From Amycolatopsis solani (GTDB taxonomy: Bacteria > Actinomycetota > Actinomycetes > Mycobacteriales > Pseudonocardiaceae), in assembly GCF_033441515.1 (NCBI RefSeq), contig NZ_JAWQJT010000001.1:2046001-2110000 (forward strand): DNA of 64,000 nt. Reading direction: 5' to 3'. The notes under the pieces are model-generated. The model did no database searches. It was not told the DNA's origin and was given only the letters and a program-made list of their open reading frames with translations. Position 1 is the stretch's first letter. Every line of letters starts with the position of its first letter. Shown in pieces: positions 26,600 through 35,829 of the stretch. The translations under genes and the position numbers were made by a program.

Positions 26600-26811
26600 G
26601 GCCGCCCCCTGTGTGGTTCAAGGATCAGTAAACGCAGGGATGGTAACGGTCGCGGCGAGTGTGTCCGGAGTCACAGTGCGGATTGGGCGGATCGCTCCGG
26701 CTTGCCGTATTCCCGCGGAACTGTTCCTCCGAAAGGTGGGCTTCCCGGCGGCACGGTGATCCCTACTGTCCCTCCTGGCGCGCAGTTCCGCGCGCGAAGG
26801 GGGAAAACGGG

Positions 26812-29800
26812 ATGCCGGGCTTCGGTCGGTTCATGCTGCGCGCACGCAGAGCTTCGGTGGCGGCGCTGGCGGTTTCGGTACCACTCGTGACGGCGACGGT
26901 CCCGGCGGCGGCCACCCCCGCGCCGGCCGCGGCCCCGGTGGTGCACGCCGGTGCGTCACCCGCCGACTTCGGCCCCGGCGCGGCCGCGTCCCCCGACGTC
27001 CTGCTCGACGGCTGGGGCGACGGCGCGGGTTATCACCTGCAGGTCGCGCGGGAGAAGTCCGGGTTCGCCTGGCAGAGCTTGGCGCTGCTGCGGCCGCAGG
27101 GCCTCGACGACTCGTCGTGGACCGGCTACCAGTGCGTCTCCGGCGACGGCCGGTACGCGGCCGTCGCGATCCTCCCGCAGTCCGCGGTGAACCTGTCGGC
27201 CGCGCGTGACCACGGCGCCTTCGCCTACTCCGTCGACCTGACGTCCGGCGCGGTGCACCCGGTGGCGCGGGGCGTCGGGCTCAAGTACCACTCGCCGGGC
27301 TGCGGCACCGGCCGCGACGCCGTGTTCAGCCTGAACCTGGGGGTGGACCAGGAGAAGACCGAGCTGCTCACGACCGACCTCGCCACCGGCGCGATCACCG
27401 CGAAGTCCACTGTGGACGGGCAGGTCACGTCCGCGGTGCCGTCCGGCGAAGGTGTCATCGGGGTCGCCGGGGCGTCGCTGGTCGCGGTGGCGGGTCCGGG
27501 CCAGGCGAAGCGGGTGGCCGCGCTCGACGCGCCGGCGTACGACCTGCGCCCGTCGGCCGACGGCGGGGTCGACTTCTTGACCCTGAAGCCCGGCGCGCCG
27601 ACCGCCACGGTGCGGCACGAGAAGGCGGGCGCGGTGCGCACGCTGGCTTCGGGGCCGGCGAGCGCGGTGCACCTGTTCCCGGGGCGGGGCGGGCACGCCG
27701 TGCTGACCGGGGTGGACCGGGTGGAACCGGGGTCGGGGCTGAAGAGCGTCCGGACTTCGCCGCTGCCGCACGGGGTCACGGCGACGTCGCTGGACGGCGA
27801 CGCCGCGTTGGGCCCGGACGCGGATCCGGCGCGGGAGGTGCCGGTGGTGCTGGCGACCGGAAGCGGCGTGCTGCTTTCCCGGCCCCGCCCGGACACCGCG
27901 GCGGCGAGCACGACGGCGGTGTCACCGGTGGTGCCGGACGGCGTGGGTGCCGCGCCGGTGGCGAACATGCCGGCGGGGAAGCCGCAACCGCAGGGTGATG
28001 CGGCGCCGGCGGCGGTGCAGCCGAAAGCCCAGAAGCTCACCACCACGGCCGCGCAGACGCCGACCTGCTCCGTGCCGCGGCTCGACCGGGCTCGTCAAGT
28101 GCCGCAGCCCTCGCCCGCGCAGGTCGGCTGGGCCGTGCAGATGGCCGAACAGAACCTGCTCACCGGGTCGCTGGGCCGGCCCGCCGGGTTCGACAACCTC
28201 GGGCTCGTCGCCTACGCGTCCAATTCGGACTTCCCGAAGATCGCGCTGAAGCACCCCGCCGGGGACAGCTGGGATTCCGTGCCGCGCTCCGTCATGCAGG
28301 CGATCATGGCGCAGGAAAGCAACTGGAGCCAGGCGTCCTGGCACTCCCTGCCCGGCATGACCGGCGATCCGCTGATCGCCGACTACTACGGTGCCGGTGG
28401 CGACATCGTCTCCATGAACTACGCCGGTGCGGACTGCGGGTACGGCGTCGCGCAGGTGACCACCGGCATGCGGGCGGGTGACCACAGCAGCTACTCCGTC
28501 AACGGCCAGACCAAGATCGCCGTCGACTACGAGGAAAACATCGCCGCGGGCCTGCAGATCCTCGAGTCCACCTGGAACCAGCTCTACGACGCCGGCATCC
28601 TCGCCAACAACGGCAACCCGCGATACCTCGAGAACTGGTACTTCGCCGCCTGGGCCTACAACACCGGCATCCAGCCCACCAAGGCGTACAACCCCACCGG
28701 CTGCGTGCCGGGCCCGTCGTGCACCGGCCCGGACGGCACCTGGGGCCTCGGCTGGACCAACAACCCGGCCAACCTCGACTACCCGCCGAACCGCGACCCG
28801 TTCCTGCAGGACACCTACGACGACGCCAAGCACCCCGCGAGCTGGCCGTACGAAGAACGCGTCATGGGCTGGATGGCCAGCCCGATCATCCGCGGCGGCA
28901 CTCGCGCCTACGCCAAGCCGACCTACCACGGCGGCAGCACGTGGCTGAAGATCCCGCCCACCACGGCGTTCTGCGGCACCGACAACCACTGCGACCCCAA
29001 CGCCACCAACCCCAGCAACCCCGGCGCCAGCCACTGCCTGCTGGACGACTTCGAGTGCTGGTGGCACCAGCCGGTCAGCTGGATCCCCGACTGCGCCACG
29101 ACCTGCGCCACCAGTGAGTACACCGCCGGCGCGGGCTCGACCGAACCCGGCGTCGCCGATCCGCACCCGCCGACGTGCACGCTGGTCTCCGACGTCGTGC
29201 CCAGCGGGCCGGCCGGGCCGCCGATCATCGTCGACGAGCAGACCACGCCGGGGCTCAACCTCGTCGGCTGCGCGCCGTCGAACTGGTCCAGCGACGGCAC
29301 TTTCACCTACTCCTACGGCACGAACTCCGCCGGCGACCCGATCGGCGCCATCGACACCCACCAGCTGGGTGCCGGCTTCGGCGGCCGGATCCTGTTCACC
29401 CACACCGAAGACGGCAGCAACCCGGCGCTGATCAACACCGGCACCTGGACGCCCAACCTGCCGAAGCTGCAGTACTACAAGATCAAGATCCACATCCCGG
29501 CGCTGGGGGCGTCGGCCACGAACGTCGTCTACCAGATCAACCCCGGCGGCGGCGCGAGCCCGTGGAAGATCCGCGTCAACCAGCACTGGGACTCCGAAGA
29601 GTGGGTCACCATCGGGACGTTCGCCATGCAGAACGGCGGTAACGTCCAGCTGTCCAACACGAGCACCGCGGTCGGCAGCGACGGGGACTTGCTCAACTAC
29701 GACGTCGGCTACGACGCGCTGGCCTTCCTGCCGATGGGCGGCACGCCGGGTACCCCGATCGGCGGCCCGCCCGGGATCATCGACGCGCCCAAGGGCAGCA

Positions 29801-32800
29801 ACCCCGCGTTCGTCCAGTGCGGCTGCGTGCGGCGCACCGCCGGCGACCCGGTCGACACGTCGACCGGCTACTTCGGCGACGAGTTCACCGACCTCACCAC
29901 GCCGGGGCGTGGGGCCGCGCTGAACTTCACCCGCAGCTACGCCTCCGCGCTCGCCGATCCCAACGGCCCCAACAAGACCTACGCCGCCGACGGCCCGTTC
30001 GGCTACGGCTGGACGTTCTCCTACAACCTGTCCGCCGCGACCGACGGCACGACCGGGAACGTGACCGTGCGCCAGGAGGACGGTTCGGCGATCACCTTCG
30101 TGAACTCGTCCGGGACCTACGCGCCTTCGGCGCCGCGGTACGACGCTGCGCTGGTGAAGAGCGGTTCGTCCTATGTGTACACCCGGCGCGGCAAGGACGT
30201 CTTCACCTTCGACGCCGCCACCGGGCGGCTCACCGCCGAAACCGATCCGGCCGGCACCAAGGCGAATCCGCCGTACGCCACGAACCTGGCCTACGACGGC
30301 GCCGGGCACCTGGCCACGATCACCGATCCCGCGCAGCGCCGGTACACCCTGGCCTGGACCGGAAACCACATCACCGGCCTGTCCGACACGGCCGGGCGGC
30401 AGGTGACCTACGGCTACAACGCGGCCGGCGACCTGACCGACGTCTACGGCGTCGGCACCACCCGGACGCCGTCGCTGAAGGACGACGACCACCTGGTGTA
30501 CGGCTACGCGGCCGGCACCCACCTGATGACGTCGATGCGCTCGCCGGCCAACTTCGGCAGCACGGCGACGCCGGACCCGGTCACGTCGATGGTCTACGAC
30601 GGCGCCGAGCGCGTGCTCACGCAGACCGACCCGACCGGCAAGACCACGACGTTCACCTACGGCCCCGACGGCGGGCTGCAGGCCGGGCAGACGCAGGTCA
30701 CCGATCCGGGCGGGCACAAGACGATCTACACCTACAGCAACGGGCTGCTCGTCTCGGAAACCCGCGGCGCGGGCACGGCCGACGCGGGGACGTGGACCTA
30801 CACCTACGACCCCGTGACGCTGGGCGTGTCGACGCTGTCCGACCCGAACGGGCACGTCCAGACCTTCAGCTACGACGACCACGGCAACCGGATCTCGGCC
30901 AGCGACGCCGCCGGGTTCGCGACCGCGTACCGCTACGACGACCACGGGAACCTGCTCAGCAGCATCGATCCCCGCGGCGTGCAGACCGTCAACGGCTACG
31001 ACGAAACCGGGCACGTCCCGGCGAGCGCGGCCGGGGAGCACGTGCTCACCTCGACCACGGTGACCCAGCTCGGCCAGTCCGCGGAGGTCAAGGACGGCAA
31101 CCCGTCGGCGGCGGTGACCCGCGCCGAGAACTTCTACTACGACGACGCCGCGCACCCCGACGACCGGACCCGGGCGGTCGACGCCGAGGGCCGGACCACG
31201 ACCAGCACGTTCGACGGCTTCGGCGACCTGACGTCCAGAGTGGACGGGGCCGGGGCGAAGACCCAGGCGGCGTACGACACCGGGCGCGGCTGGCCGGTCA
31301 CCAGCGTCAGCCCGGCGGGCAGTGCGGCCGGCGTCGGCGCGAACTGCGCGCCGCCGCAGCGGGGCTGCACGGTCATCGGGCACGACGCCTGGGGCAACGT
31401 CACCGACATCAAGGACGCCTTCGGGCACAGCACCACGTCGGTGTACGACGCCGACGGCAACCAGCTCGGCACGACCGACCAGAACAACCGGAAGACGACG
31501 CTGGTCCACGACCCGATGGGCCGGCTCGTCCGGACCGTCCGGCCCGACGGCGTCACGACGGTGACCGACTACAACCCCGACGGCACCATCGCCGACGAGC
31601 TCGACGGGGCGAACCACAAGACGTCGTACGGCTACGACGGCCAGGGCCGCCGGACCGGCCGGACCGACCCGGGCAACCGCGCCACGACCGGGCACTTCGA
31701 CGGCGCGGGCAACCTGCTCACCTCGACCGACCCGGCCGGGCGCGTCACGACCTACGGCTACGACCCGGCCAACCGCGTCACCTCGGCCCAGTACTCCGAC
31801 GGGACGACGCCGGGCGCGACCTTCGCCTACGACTCGGCGGGCACACGGGTCTCGATGACCGACGCCACCGGCACCACGAAGACCGACGTCGACGCGTTCG
31901 GCGAGGTCGTCGGCATCACCAGGGGCTCGGGCGCGCACGTCGGCTACGGCTACGACCGGACCGGCCGGGCGACGTCGATCACCTACCCCGGCGGCGCCGC
32001 GCAGACCGTGACCCAGACCTTCGACGCGGCCGGGCGCCTGGCCACCGTGACGGACTGGAACAGCAACAAGACCACGTTCGGCTACGGCGACGACGGCAAC
32101 CTGCACACCACGACCTACCCCAACGGCACGGTCGTGACCAACGGCTTCGACGACACGGACACGCTCACGTCGTCGACGCTCTCGGCGGGGACGACGACGG
32201 TGGCGTCGCTGGTCTTCGGCCGCGACAACGCCCACCAGCTCAGCTCGTCGACGCCGGCCGGGCTGCCCGGCGCGGCGAAGACGTTCGGGTACTCGCCGCG
32301 GGAGCAGCTGCAGTCCGCGACGAGCGGCGGGGTCGCGACCGGCTACGCGGTGGACGCGGCCGACAACCCGACCGGCCTCGGCGCGGCGACCCAGGCGTTC
32401 GACGCTTCCGACCGCTTGTGCTGGGCGCTGCCTTCGGGGACGGTGACCGCGCCCGCGTGCGACACCGCCCCGGCCGGGGCCACGAAGTACGGCTTCGACA
32501 CCCAGGGCAACCGGACGTCGGCCACCCCGGCGACCGGCGCCGCCACGACGTACGGCTACGACCAGGCGAACCGGCTCACCTCGGTGAGCGGGACGGCGTC
32601 CTACCGCTACGACGGCGACGGGCTGCGCACGGCCAAGACGGCCGGCACGACGACCACGGCGTTCACCTACGGCGCCGGCTCGGTGCCGAACCTGCTCAGC
32701 GACGGCGCCACGAGCTACGTCTACGGGCCCGGCGGCGCGCCGATCGAGCAGATCGGCGGCGGCACGACGCTCTGGTACTTCCACGACCAGATCGGGTCCA

Positions 32801-33591
32801 CCCGGGCGCTCGTCGACGCGGCCGGGCACGTCGCCGGGGCGTACGCGTACGGCGAATACGGCGCCGGCACGCACACCGGGACCGCGTCGACGCCGCTGCG
32901 GTTCACCGGCCAGTACACCGACGACGAAACCGGGTTCGTCTACCTGCGGGCGCGCTACCTCGACCCGGCGACCGCGCAGTTCCTCAGCGTCGACCCGATG
33001 GTGAACGCGACGCACACGCCGTACGCCTACGTCAACGGCGACCCGCTCAACGACACCGACCCGACCGGCCTGTGCGGCTTCTGGTGCAAGGTCGGCATCG
33101 GGGCGGCGATCGTGGGCACCGCGGCCTGCATCATCATCGAGCCCTGCGGGCTGGTGGAAGGCGGCGCGGTGGCCGTCGCGGGTGGCGCGGCGGCGATCGG
33201 CGGCGGCGCGGTGACGTTCGTCGGCGGCAGCGTCGTGGCGGCGGGCGCGGCGGCCGGTGCGATCGGCGGTGCGGCGGTCGCGATGGCGACGAACCCGAGC
33301 AGCAGCAGTAGCAGCAGTTCGAACAGCGGCAACTCGAACAGTGGCGAAGCGAGCGCGGAATCTTCGCGGCAGAAGTCGATCAATTCGTTCCAGCGGCTGA
33401 TCCGGGAGCACCAGCAGAAGCTGGAGGAGTACCGCAACAACCCGGACGCGTTCGACAACAAGGGTATCTTGCAAGGCCAGAGTCCGGAGATCAGGGAGCG
33501 CATCATCAGCGGCAGGATCAAGCACCTGGAAACGGAGATCCGCGGGTTCCAGGAACAGCTCAACAAGCTGCTCGGGAACTGCCCGGGATGA
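26812..33591 (+). CDS. Secreted RHS/YD-repeat protein with lysozyme-like domain and variable C-terminal toxin tip
   Basis: This is a giant 2,259-residue exported protein. A signal peptide (about 1-40, ending AAATPAPA) precedes a beta-rich region. A transglycosylase/lysozyme-like domain lies at about 430-690 with SVMQAIMAQESNW (candidate E502) and CGYGVAQVTTGM. A golvesin-C-like beta domain (about 810-975) and a DUF6531-type opening (about 1003-1080, GDPVDTSTGYF) follow. RHS/YD repeats extend to about 1985, and the RHS core block YFHDQIGSTRALVD ... RYLDPATAQFLSVDP ends at about 2075. After DPTGL (about 2081) the tip starts: a Gly/Ala-rich hydrophobic stretch, a Ser run and a charged helical domain. 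The ATG at 26812 follows AAGGGGG. A likely immunity gene overlaps its stop. Confidence 0.88.
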   Translation: MPGFGRFMLRARRASVAALAVSVPLVTATVPAAATPAPAAAPVVHAGASPADFGPGAAASPDVLLDGWGDGAGYHLQVAREKSGFAWQSLALLRPQGLDDSSWTGYQCVSGDGRYAAVAILPQSAVNLSAARDHGAFAYSVDLTSGAVHPVARGVGLKYHSPGCGTGRDAVFSLNLGVDQEKTELLTTDLATGAITAKSTVDGQVTSAVPSGEGVIGVAGASLVAVAGPGQAKRVAALDAPAYDLRPSADGGVDFLTLKPGAPTATVRHEKAGAVRTLASGPASAVHLFPGRGGHAVLTGVDRVEPGSGLKSVRTSPLPHGVTATSLDGDAALGPDADPAREVPVVLATGSGVLLSRPRPDTAAASTTAVSPVVPDGVGAAPVANMPAGKPQPQGDAAPAAVQPKAQKLTTTAAQTPTCSVPRLDRARQVPQPSPAQVGWAVQMAEQNLLTGSLGRPAGFDNLGLVAYASNSDFPKIALKHPAGDSWDSVPRSVMQAIMAQESNWSQASWHSLPGMTGDPLIADYYGAGGDIVSMNYAGADCGYGVAQVTTGMRAGDHSSYSVNGQTKIAVDYEENIAAGLQILESTWNQLYDAGILANNGNPRYLENWYFAAWAYNTGIQPTKAYNPTGCVPGPSCTGPDGTWGLGWTNNPANLDYPPNRDPFLQDTYDDAKHPASWPYEERVMGWMASPIIRGGTRAYAKPTYHGGSTWLKIPPTTAFCGTDNHCDPNATNPSNPGASHCLLDDFECWWHQPVSWIPDCATTCATSEYTAGAGSTEPGVADPHPPTCTLVSDVVPSGPAGPPIIVDEQTTPGLNLVGCAPSNWSSDGTFTYSYGTNSAGDPIGAIDTHQLGAGFGGRILFTHTEDGSNPALINTGTWTPNLPKLQYYKIKIHIPALGASATNVVYQINPGGGASPWKIRVNQHWDSEEWVTIGTFAMQNGGNVQLSNTSTAVGSDGDLLNYDVGYDALAFLPMGGTPGTPIGGPPGIIDAPKGSNPAFVQCGCVRRTAGDPVDTSTGYFGDEFTDLTTPGRGAALNFTRSYASALADPNGPNKTYAADGPFGYGWTFSYNLSAATDGTTGNVTVRQEDGSAITFVNSSGTYAPSAPRYDAALVKSGSSYVYTRRGKDVFTFDAATGRLTAETDPAGTKANPPYATNLAYDGAGHLATITDPAQRRYTLAWTGNHITGLSDTAGRQVTYGYNAAGDLTDVYGVGTTRTPSLKDDDHLVYGYAAGTHLMTSMRSPANFGSTATPDPVTSMVYDGAERVLTQTDPTGKTTTFTYGPDGGLQAGQTQVTDPGGHKTIYTYSNGLLVSETRGAGTADAGTWTYTYDPVTLGVSTLSDPNGHVQTFSYDDHGNRISASDAAGFATAYRYDDHGNLLSSIDPRGVQTVNGYDETGHVPASAAGEHVLTSTTVTQLGQSAEVKDGNPSAAVTRAENFYYDDAAHPDDRTRAVDAEGRTTTSTFDGFGDLTSRVDGAGAKTQAAYDTGRGWPVTSVSPAGSAAGVGANCAPPQRGCTVIGHDAWGNVTDIKDAFGHSTTSVYDADGNQLGTTDQNNRKTTLVHDPMGRLVRTVRPDGVTTVTDYNPDGTIADELDGANHKTSYGYDGQGRRTGRTDPGNRATTGHFDGAGNLLTSTDPAGRVTTYGYDPANRVTSAQYSDGTTPGATFAYDSAGTRVSMTDATGTTKTDVDAFGEVVGITRGSGAHVGYGYDRTGRATSITYPGGAAQTVTQTFDAAGRLATVTDWNSNKTTFGYGDDGNLHTTTYPNGTVVTNGFDDTDTLTSSTLSAGTTTVASLVFGRDNAHQLSSSTPAGLPGAAKTFGYSPREQLQSATSGGVATGYAVDAADNPTGLGAATQAFDASDRLCWALPSGTVTAPACDTAPAGATKYGFDTQGNRTSATPATGAATTYGYDQANRLTSVSGTASYRYDGDGLRTAKTAGTTTTAFTYGAGSVPNLLSDGATSYVYGPGGAPIEQIGGGTTLWYFHDQIGSTRALVDAAGHVAGAYAYGEYGAGTHTGTASTPLRFTGQYTDDETGFVYLRARYLDPATAQFLSVDPMVNATHTPYAYVNGDPLNDTDPTGLCGFWCKVGIGAAIVGTAACIIIEPCGLVEGGAVAVAGGAAAIGGGAVTFVGGSVVAAGAAAGAIGGAAVAMATNPSSSSSSSSNSGNSNSGEASAESSRQKSINSFQRLIREHQQKLEEYRNNPDAFDNKGILQGQSPEIRERIISGRIKHLETEIRGFQEQLNKLLGNCPG

Positions 33592-33884
33592 GCGCGGGCC
33601 CGGAGATCCCCCTCGCCCGGCTGCGCGAGGTGACCGAGCTGCTGCTGGCGCACGTCGCCCGCGGCGGCGACTCGGTCACGCTGGACCACGACCTGTTCTG
33701 GGAGCTGCTGCCGGAGCAGCGCTACGACCTCGGCCACGAGCCGGACGAGCACACGGTGGGCCAGCTGAGCGAGTCGTGGGCGCAGCTGGCGGCGATGGCC
33801 GACGACCCCGACCGGGTCGTCGGCTACGGCCTGGTCTGGCTGGCCGACGTCCTGCGCGCGCTGGGCCGGCAGGCACTCGGCTGA
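33588..33884 (+). CDS. Candidate immunity protein for the RHS toxin tip
   Basis: This is a small, acidic, 98-residue cytoplasmic protein whose ATG overlaps the RHS stop (ATGA). It has no signal peptide and no known domain that I can name; HTVGQLSESWAQL and VVGYGLVWLADVLRALG are its most distinctive parts. Position, size and coupling are as in known polymorphic-toxin immunity genes, and the RHS tip would need neutralising in the producing cell. The function is inferred from context only. Confidence 0.65.
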   Translation: MSAGPEIPLARLREVTELLLAHVARGGDSVTLDHDLFWELLPEQRYDLGHEPDEHTVGQLSESWAQLAAMADDPDRVVGYGLVWLADVLRALGRQALG

Positions 33885-33887
33885 GGC

Positions 33888-34715
33888 TCAGCGCTCCTCG
33901 GGGGCCAGCCGCCAGAAGGCCGAGACCGGGCCGACCTTGGCGCCCATGGGGTACGCGTGCTCGACGGCGTGCGAGACGAACCACTTGCCGTAGCGGGCCG
34001 CCTCGACCACGGACATGCCCTTCGCGAGCCCGGCCGTGAGCGCCGACGCCATCGTGTCGCCCGCGCCGTGCGTGTGCGGCGTCGAGTAGCGCTTGCCGGG
34101 CAGCTCGACGAACGTCGAGCCGTCGAACAGCAGGTCCACGCACTCGGGGTCGGCCTGCAGGTGGCCGCTCTTCACCAGGACGTACCGGGGGCCCATCCGG
34201 TGCAGCACCACGGCCGCGGTGTGCATGCCTTCGCGGTCGGTCACCGTCATCCCGGTCAGCAGCCGGACTTCGTCGAGGTTCGGGGTCAGCACCGTCGCGC
34301 GCGGGAGCAGTTCGTCGCGCAGCGCGTGCAGGCCCGCGTCGTCGAACAGCGGGTGGCCGTGCATCGACGCCGCCACCGGGTCGACGACGAAGGGGATCTT
34401 GGCGTTCCGGCCGATCTCCGCGGCGTCGCACGCGGCCGCCACCGCGTGGATGATCTCGGCTGAGGCCAGCATGCCCGTCTTGGCCGCGCCGACGCCCATG
34501 TCCGCCGCCACGGCCTCGATCTGCCCGGCGACGATGTGCGGGGGCAGGTCGGCGCGGTCGTGCACGCCGAGGGTGTTCTGGACGGTGACGGCGGTGACCG
34601 CGACCAGGCCGTGCACGCCGCAGGTGAGGAACGTGCGCAGGTCGGCCTGCAGCCCGGCGGCGCCGCCGGAGTCCGATCCGGCGATGGTCAACGCGGTGGG
34701 CAGGCTCGTGGTCAT
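33888..34715 (-). CDS. Hydroxymethylpyrimidine (phosphate) kinase, second copy
   Basis: A 275-residue ribokinase-fold enzyme that phosphorylates HMP and HMP-P. The family start LTIAGSDSGGAAGLQADLRTF, VVDPVAASM, LTPNLDEVRLL and the anion-hole motif THGAGDTMASALTAGLA are all present. It is a paralogue of the thiD at 38133-38933 but is outside the thi operons and has no TPP riboswitch. It could be a salvage enzyme or a duplicate. The ATG at 34715 follows GGGAAAAG. A dre-like site is 14 bases upstream of it. Confidence 0.87.
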   Translation of the reverse strand: MTTSLPTALTIAGSDSGGAAGLQADLRTFLTCGVHGLVAVTAVTVQNTLGVHDRADLPPHIVAGQIEAVAADMGVGAAKTGMLASAEIIHAVAAACDAAEIGRNAKIPFVVDPVAASMHGHPLFDDAGLHALRDELLPRATVLTPNLDEVRLLTGMTVTDREGMHTAAVVLHRMGPRYVLVKSGHLQADPECVDLLFDGSTFVELPGKRYSTPHTHGAGDTMASALTAGLAKGMSVVEAARYGKWFVSHAVEHAYPMGAKVGPVSAFWRLAPEER

Positions 34716-34728
34716 ACTTTTCCCGACT

Positions 34729-34744
34729 TCTGGTCTAGGCCAAT
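34729..34744. promoter_or_regulatory. Second dre-like site, between thiD paralogue and PI-PLC gene
   Basis: TCTGGTCTAGGCCAAT matches the DasR consensus ACTGGTCTAGACCAGT at 13 of 16 positions; one core position differs (G for A). It lies in the 103-base divergent region between the ThiD-like gene (start 34715) and the secreted PI-PLC-like gene (start 34819). DasR control of the secreted enzyme would fit a role in saprophytic feeding. Confidence 0.55.
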
Positions 34745-34818
34745 CGGCCGCTTTTCCTTCATGAGCAGTCAACCACGGTGAGACATTGTGAACGTTACTC
34801 ACGTTCGAAGGAGCCTGG

Positions 34819-35829
34819 ATGAAGCTCTTCTCGGTGGCACTCCTCACGGCGGCGCTCACGCTCTCCGGGGCGACGGCGGCCAATGCGGACAGCCCGAAGC
34901 TCTCCCACGTCACCACGGTCGGCGTGCACAACACCTACGACCCGGCGGCCTACGGCTACCTGGCGCAGGCGCTCGACGCCGGCTCGTCGCTGATCGAGCT
35001 CGACGTCTGGCCGGACTTCTTCACCCACGAGTGGAAGGTCAGCCACTCGAACCCGTTGGGGAACAACAACAACTGCGTCGCGGCTACGTCGGCGTCCCAG
35101 CTGTACACCGGCGGGAAGAACAAGAACCTCGAGTACTGCCTCGACGACATCCGGATCTGGCTCGCGGCCCACCCCGGGCACACGCCGATCACGCTGAAGC
35201 TGGAGATGAAGACCGGCTTCTCGGACAACACCGGCATGGGCCCGGACGAGCTGGACGCGACGTTCCGCGCGCACCTCGGCAGCGTCGCCTTCCGCCCGGC
35301 CGAGTTGCTCGGCGGCTACGGCACGCTCGACGACGCCGCCAAAGCGGACAACTGGCCGTCGGTGGACGCGTTGCGGGGCCGGGTGATCACCGAGATCATC
35401 CCGGGCACGGTGGAGGAGCAGAACCCGACCGACACGCTGAAGACCGACGTCGAGTACGCGCGGTACCTGGTCGGGCTCAAGAACGCCGGCAAGCTCGGCG
35501 ACGCGAACATCTTCCCGACCGTGCACGGCGCGGCCGGCGGTGACCCGCGGGACAAGTACACCGCCGACCTCAAGCCGTGGTTCGTGGTGTTCGACGGCGA
35601 CGCGAACGCGTGGGTGACGCAGACCGGGCCGTGGTGGTACGACGCCAACCACTACTACGTGGTGATGACCGACGCGCAGAACGTCGCGCCGGCCATCGAC
35701 GCCCACAACCCGACGGTCGACCAGGCCAACCAGCGCGTCGCCGACCTGGCGAAGCAGCACGCGTCGGTGATCACCGCGGACTGGACCGGGCTCACGACGG
35801 TGCTGCCGCAGGTGCTCGCCCGGGGTTAG
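34819..35829 (+). CDS. Secreted Ca2+-dependent phosphatidylinositol phospholipase C-like enzyme
   Basis: This is a 336-residue exported protein with a Sec signal peptide (1-23, cleavage after ANA). The catalytic barrel begins VTTVGVHNTYD with H37; E60 and D62 in LIELDVWPD and H76 in KVSHSNPL match the two-histidine, Ca-binding layout of the actinomycete PI-PLC class. Family members cleave phosphoinositides without a bound metal-independent Arg. The ATG at 34819 follows GGAG. A dre-like site is 75 bases upstream. Its stop overlaps the stop of the oxidoreductase gene on the other strand. Confidence 0.78.
   Translation: MKLFSVALLTAALTLSGATAANADSPKLSHVTTVGVHNTYDPAAYGYLAQALDAGSSLIELDVWPDFFTHEWKVSHSNPLGNNNNCVAATSASQLYTGGKNKNLEYCLDDIRIWLAAHPGHTPITLKLEMKTGFSDNTGMGPDELDATFRAHLGSVAFRPAELLGGYGTLDDAAKADNWPSVDALRGRVITEIIPGTVEEQNPTDTLKTDVEYARYLVGLKNAGKLGDANIFPTVHGAAGGDPRDKYTADLKPWFVVFDGDANAWVTQTGPWWYDANHYYVVMTDAQNVAPAIDAHNPTVDQANQRVADLAKQHASVITADWTGLTTVLPQVLARG

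Noticed and set aside
24930..26621. A 563-codon minus-strand open frame spanning the reductase and channel genes
   Set aside because: It only shadows two real genes in other frames and crosses their boundary without structure.
27922..33525. A 1,867-codon open frame on the minus strand, antisense to the RHS gene
   Set aside because: It has no start signal or domain, is Arg/Val/Gly/Ala-rich as expected for a GC-rich shadow frame, and the plus strand has clear RHS repeats throughout.
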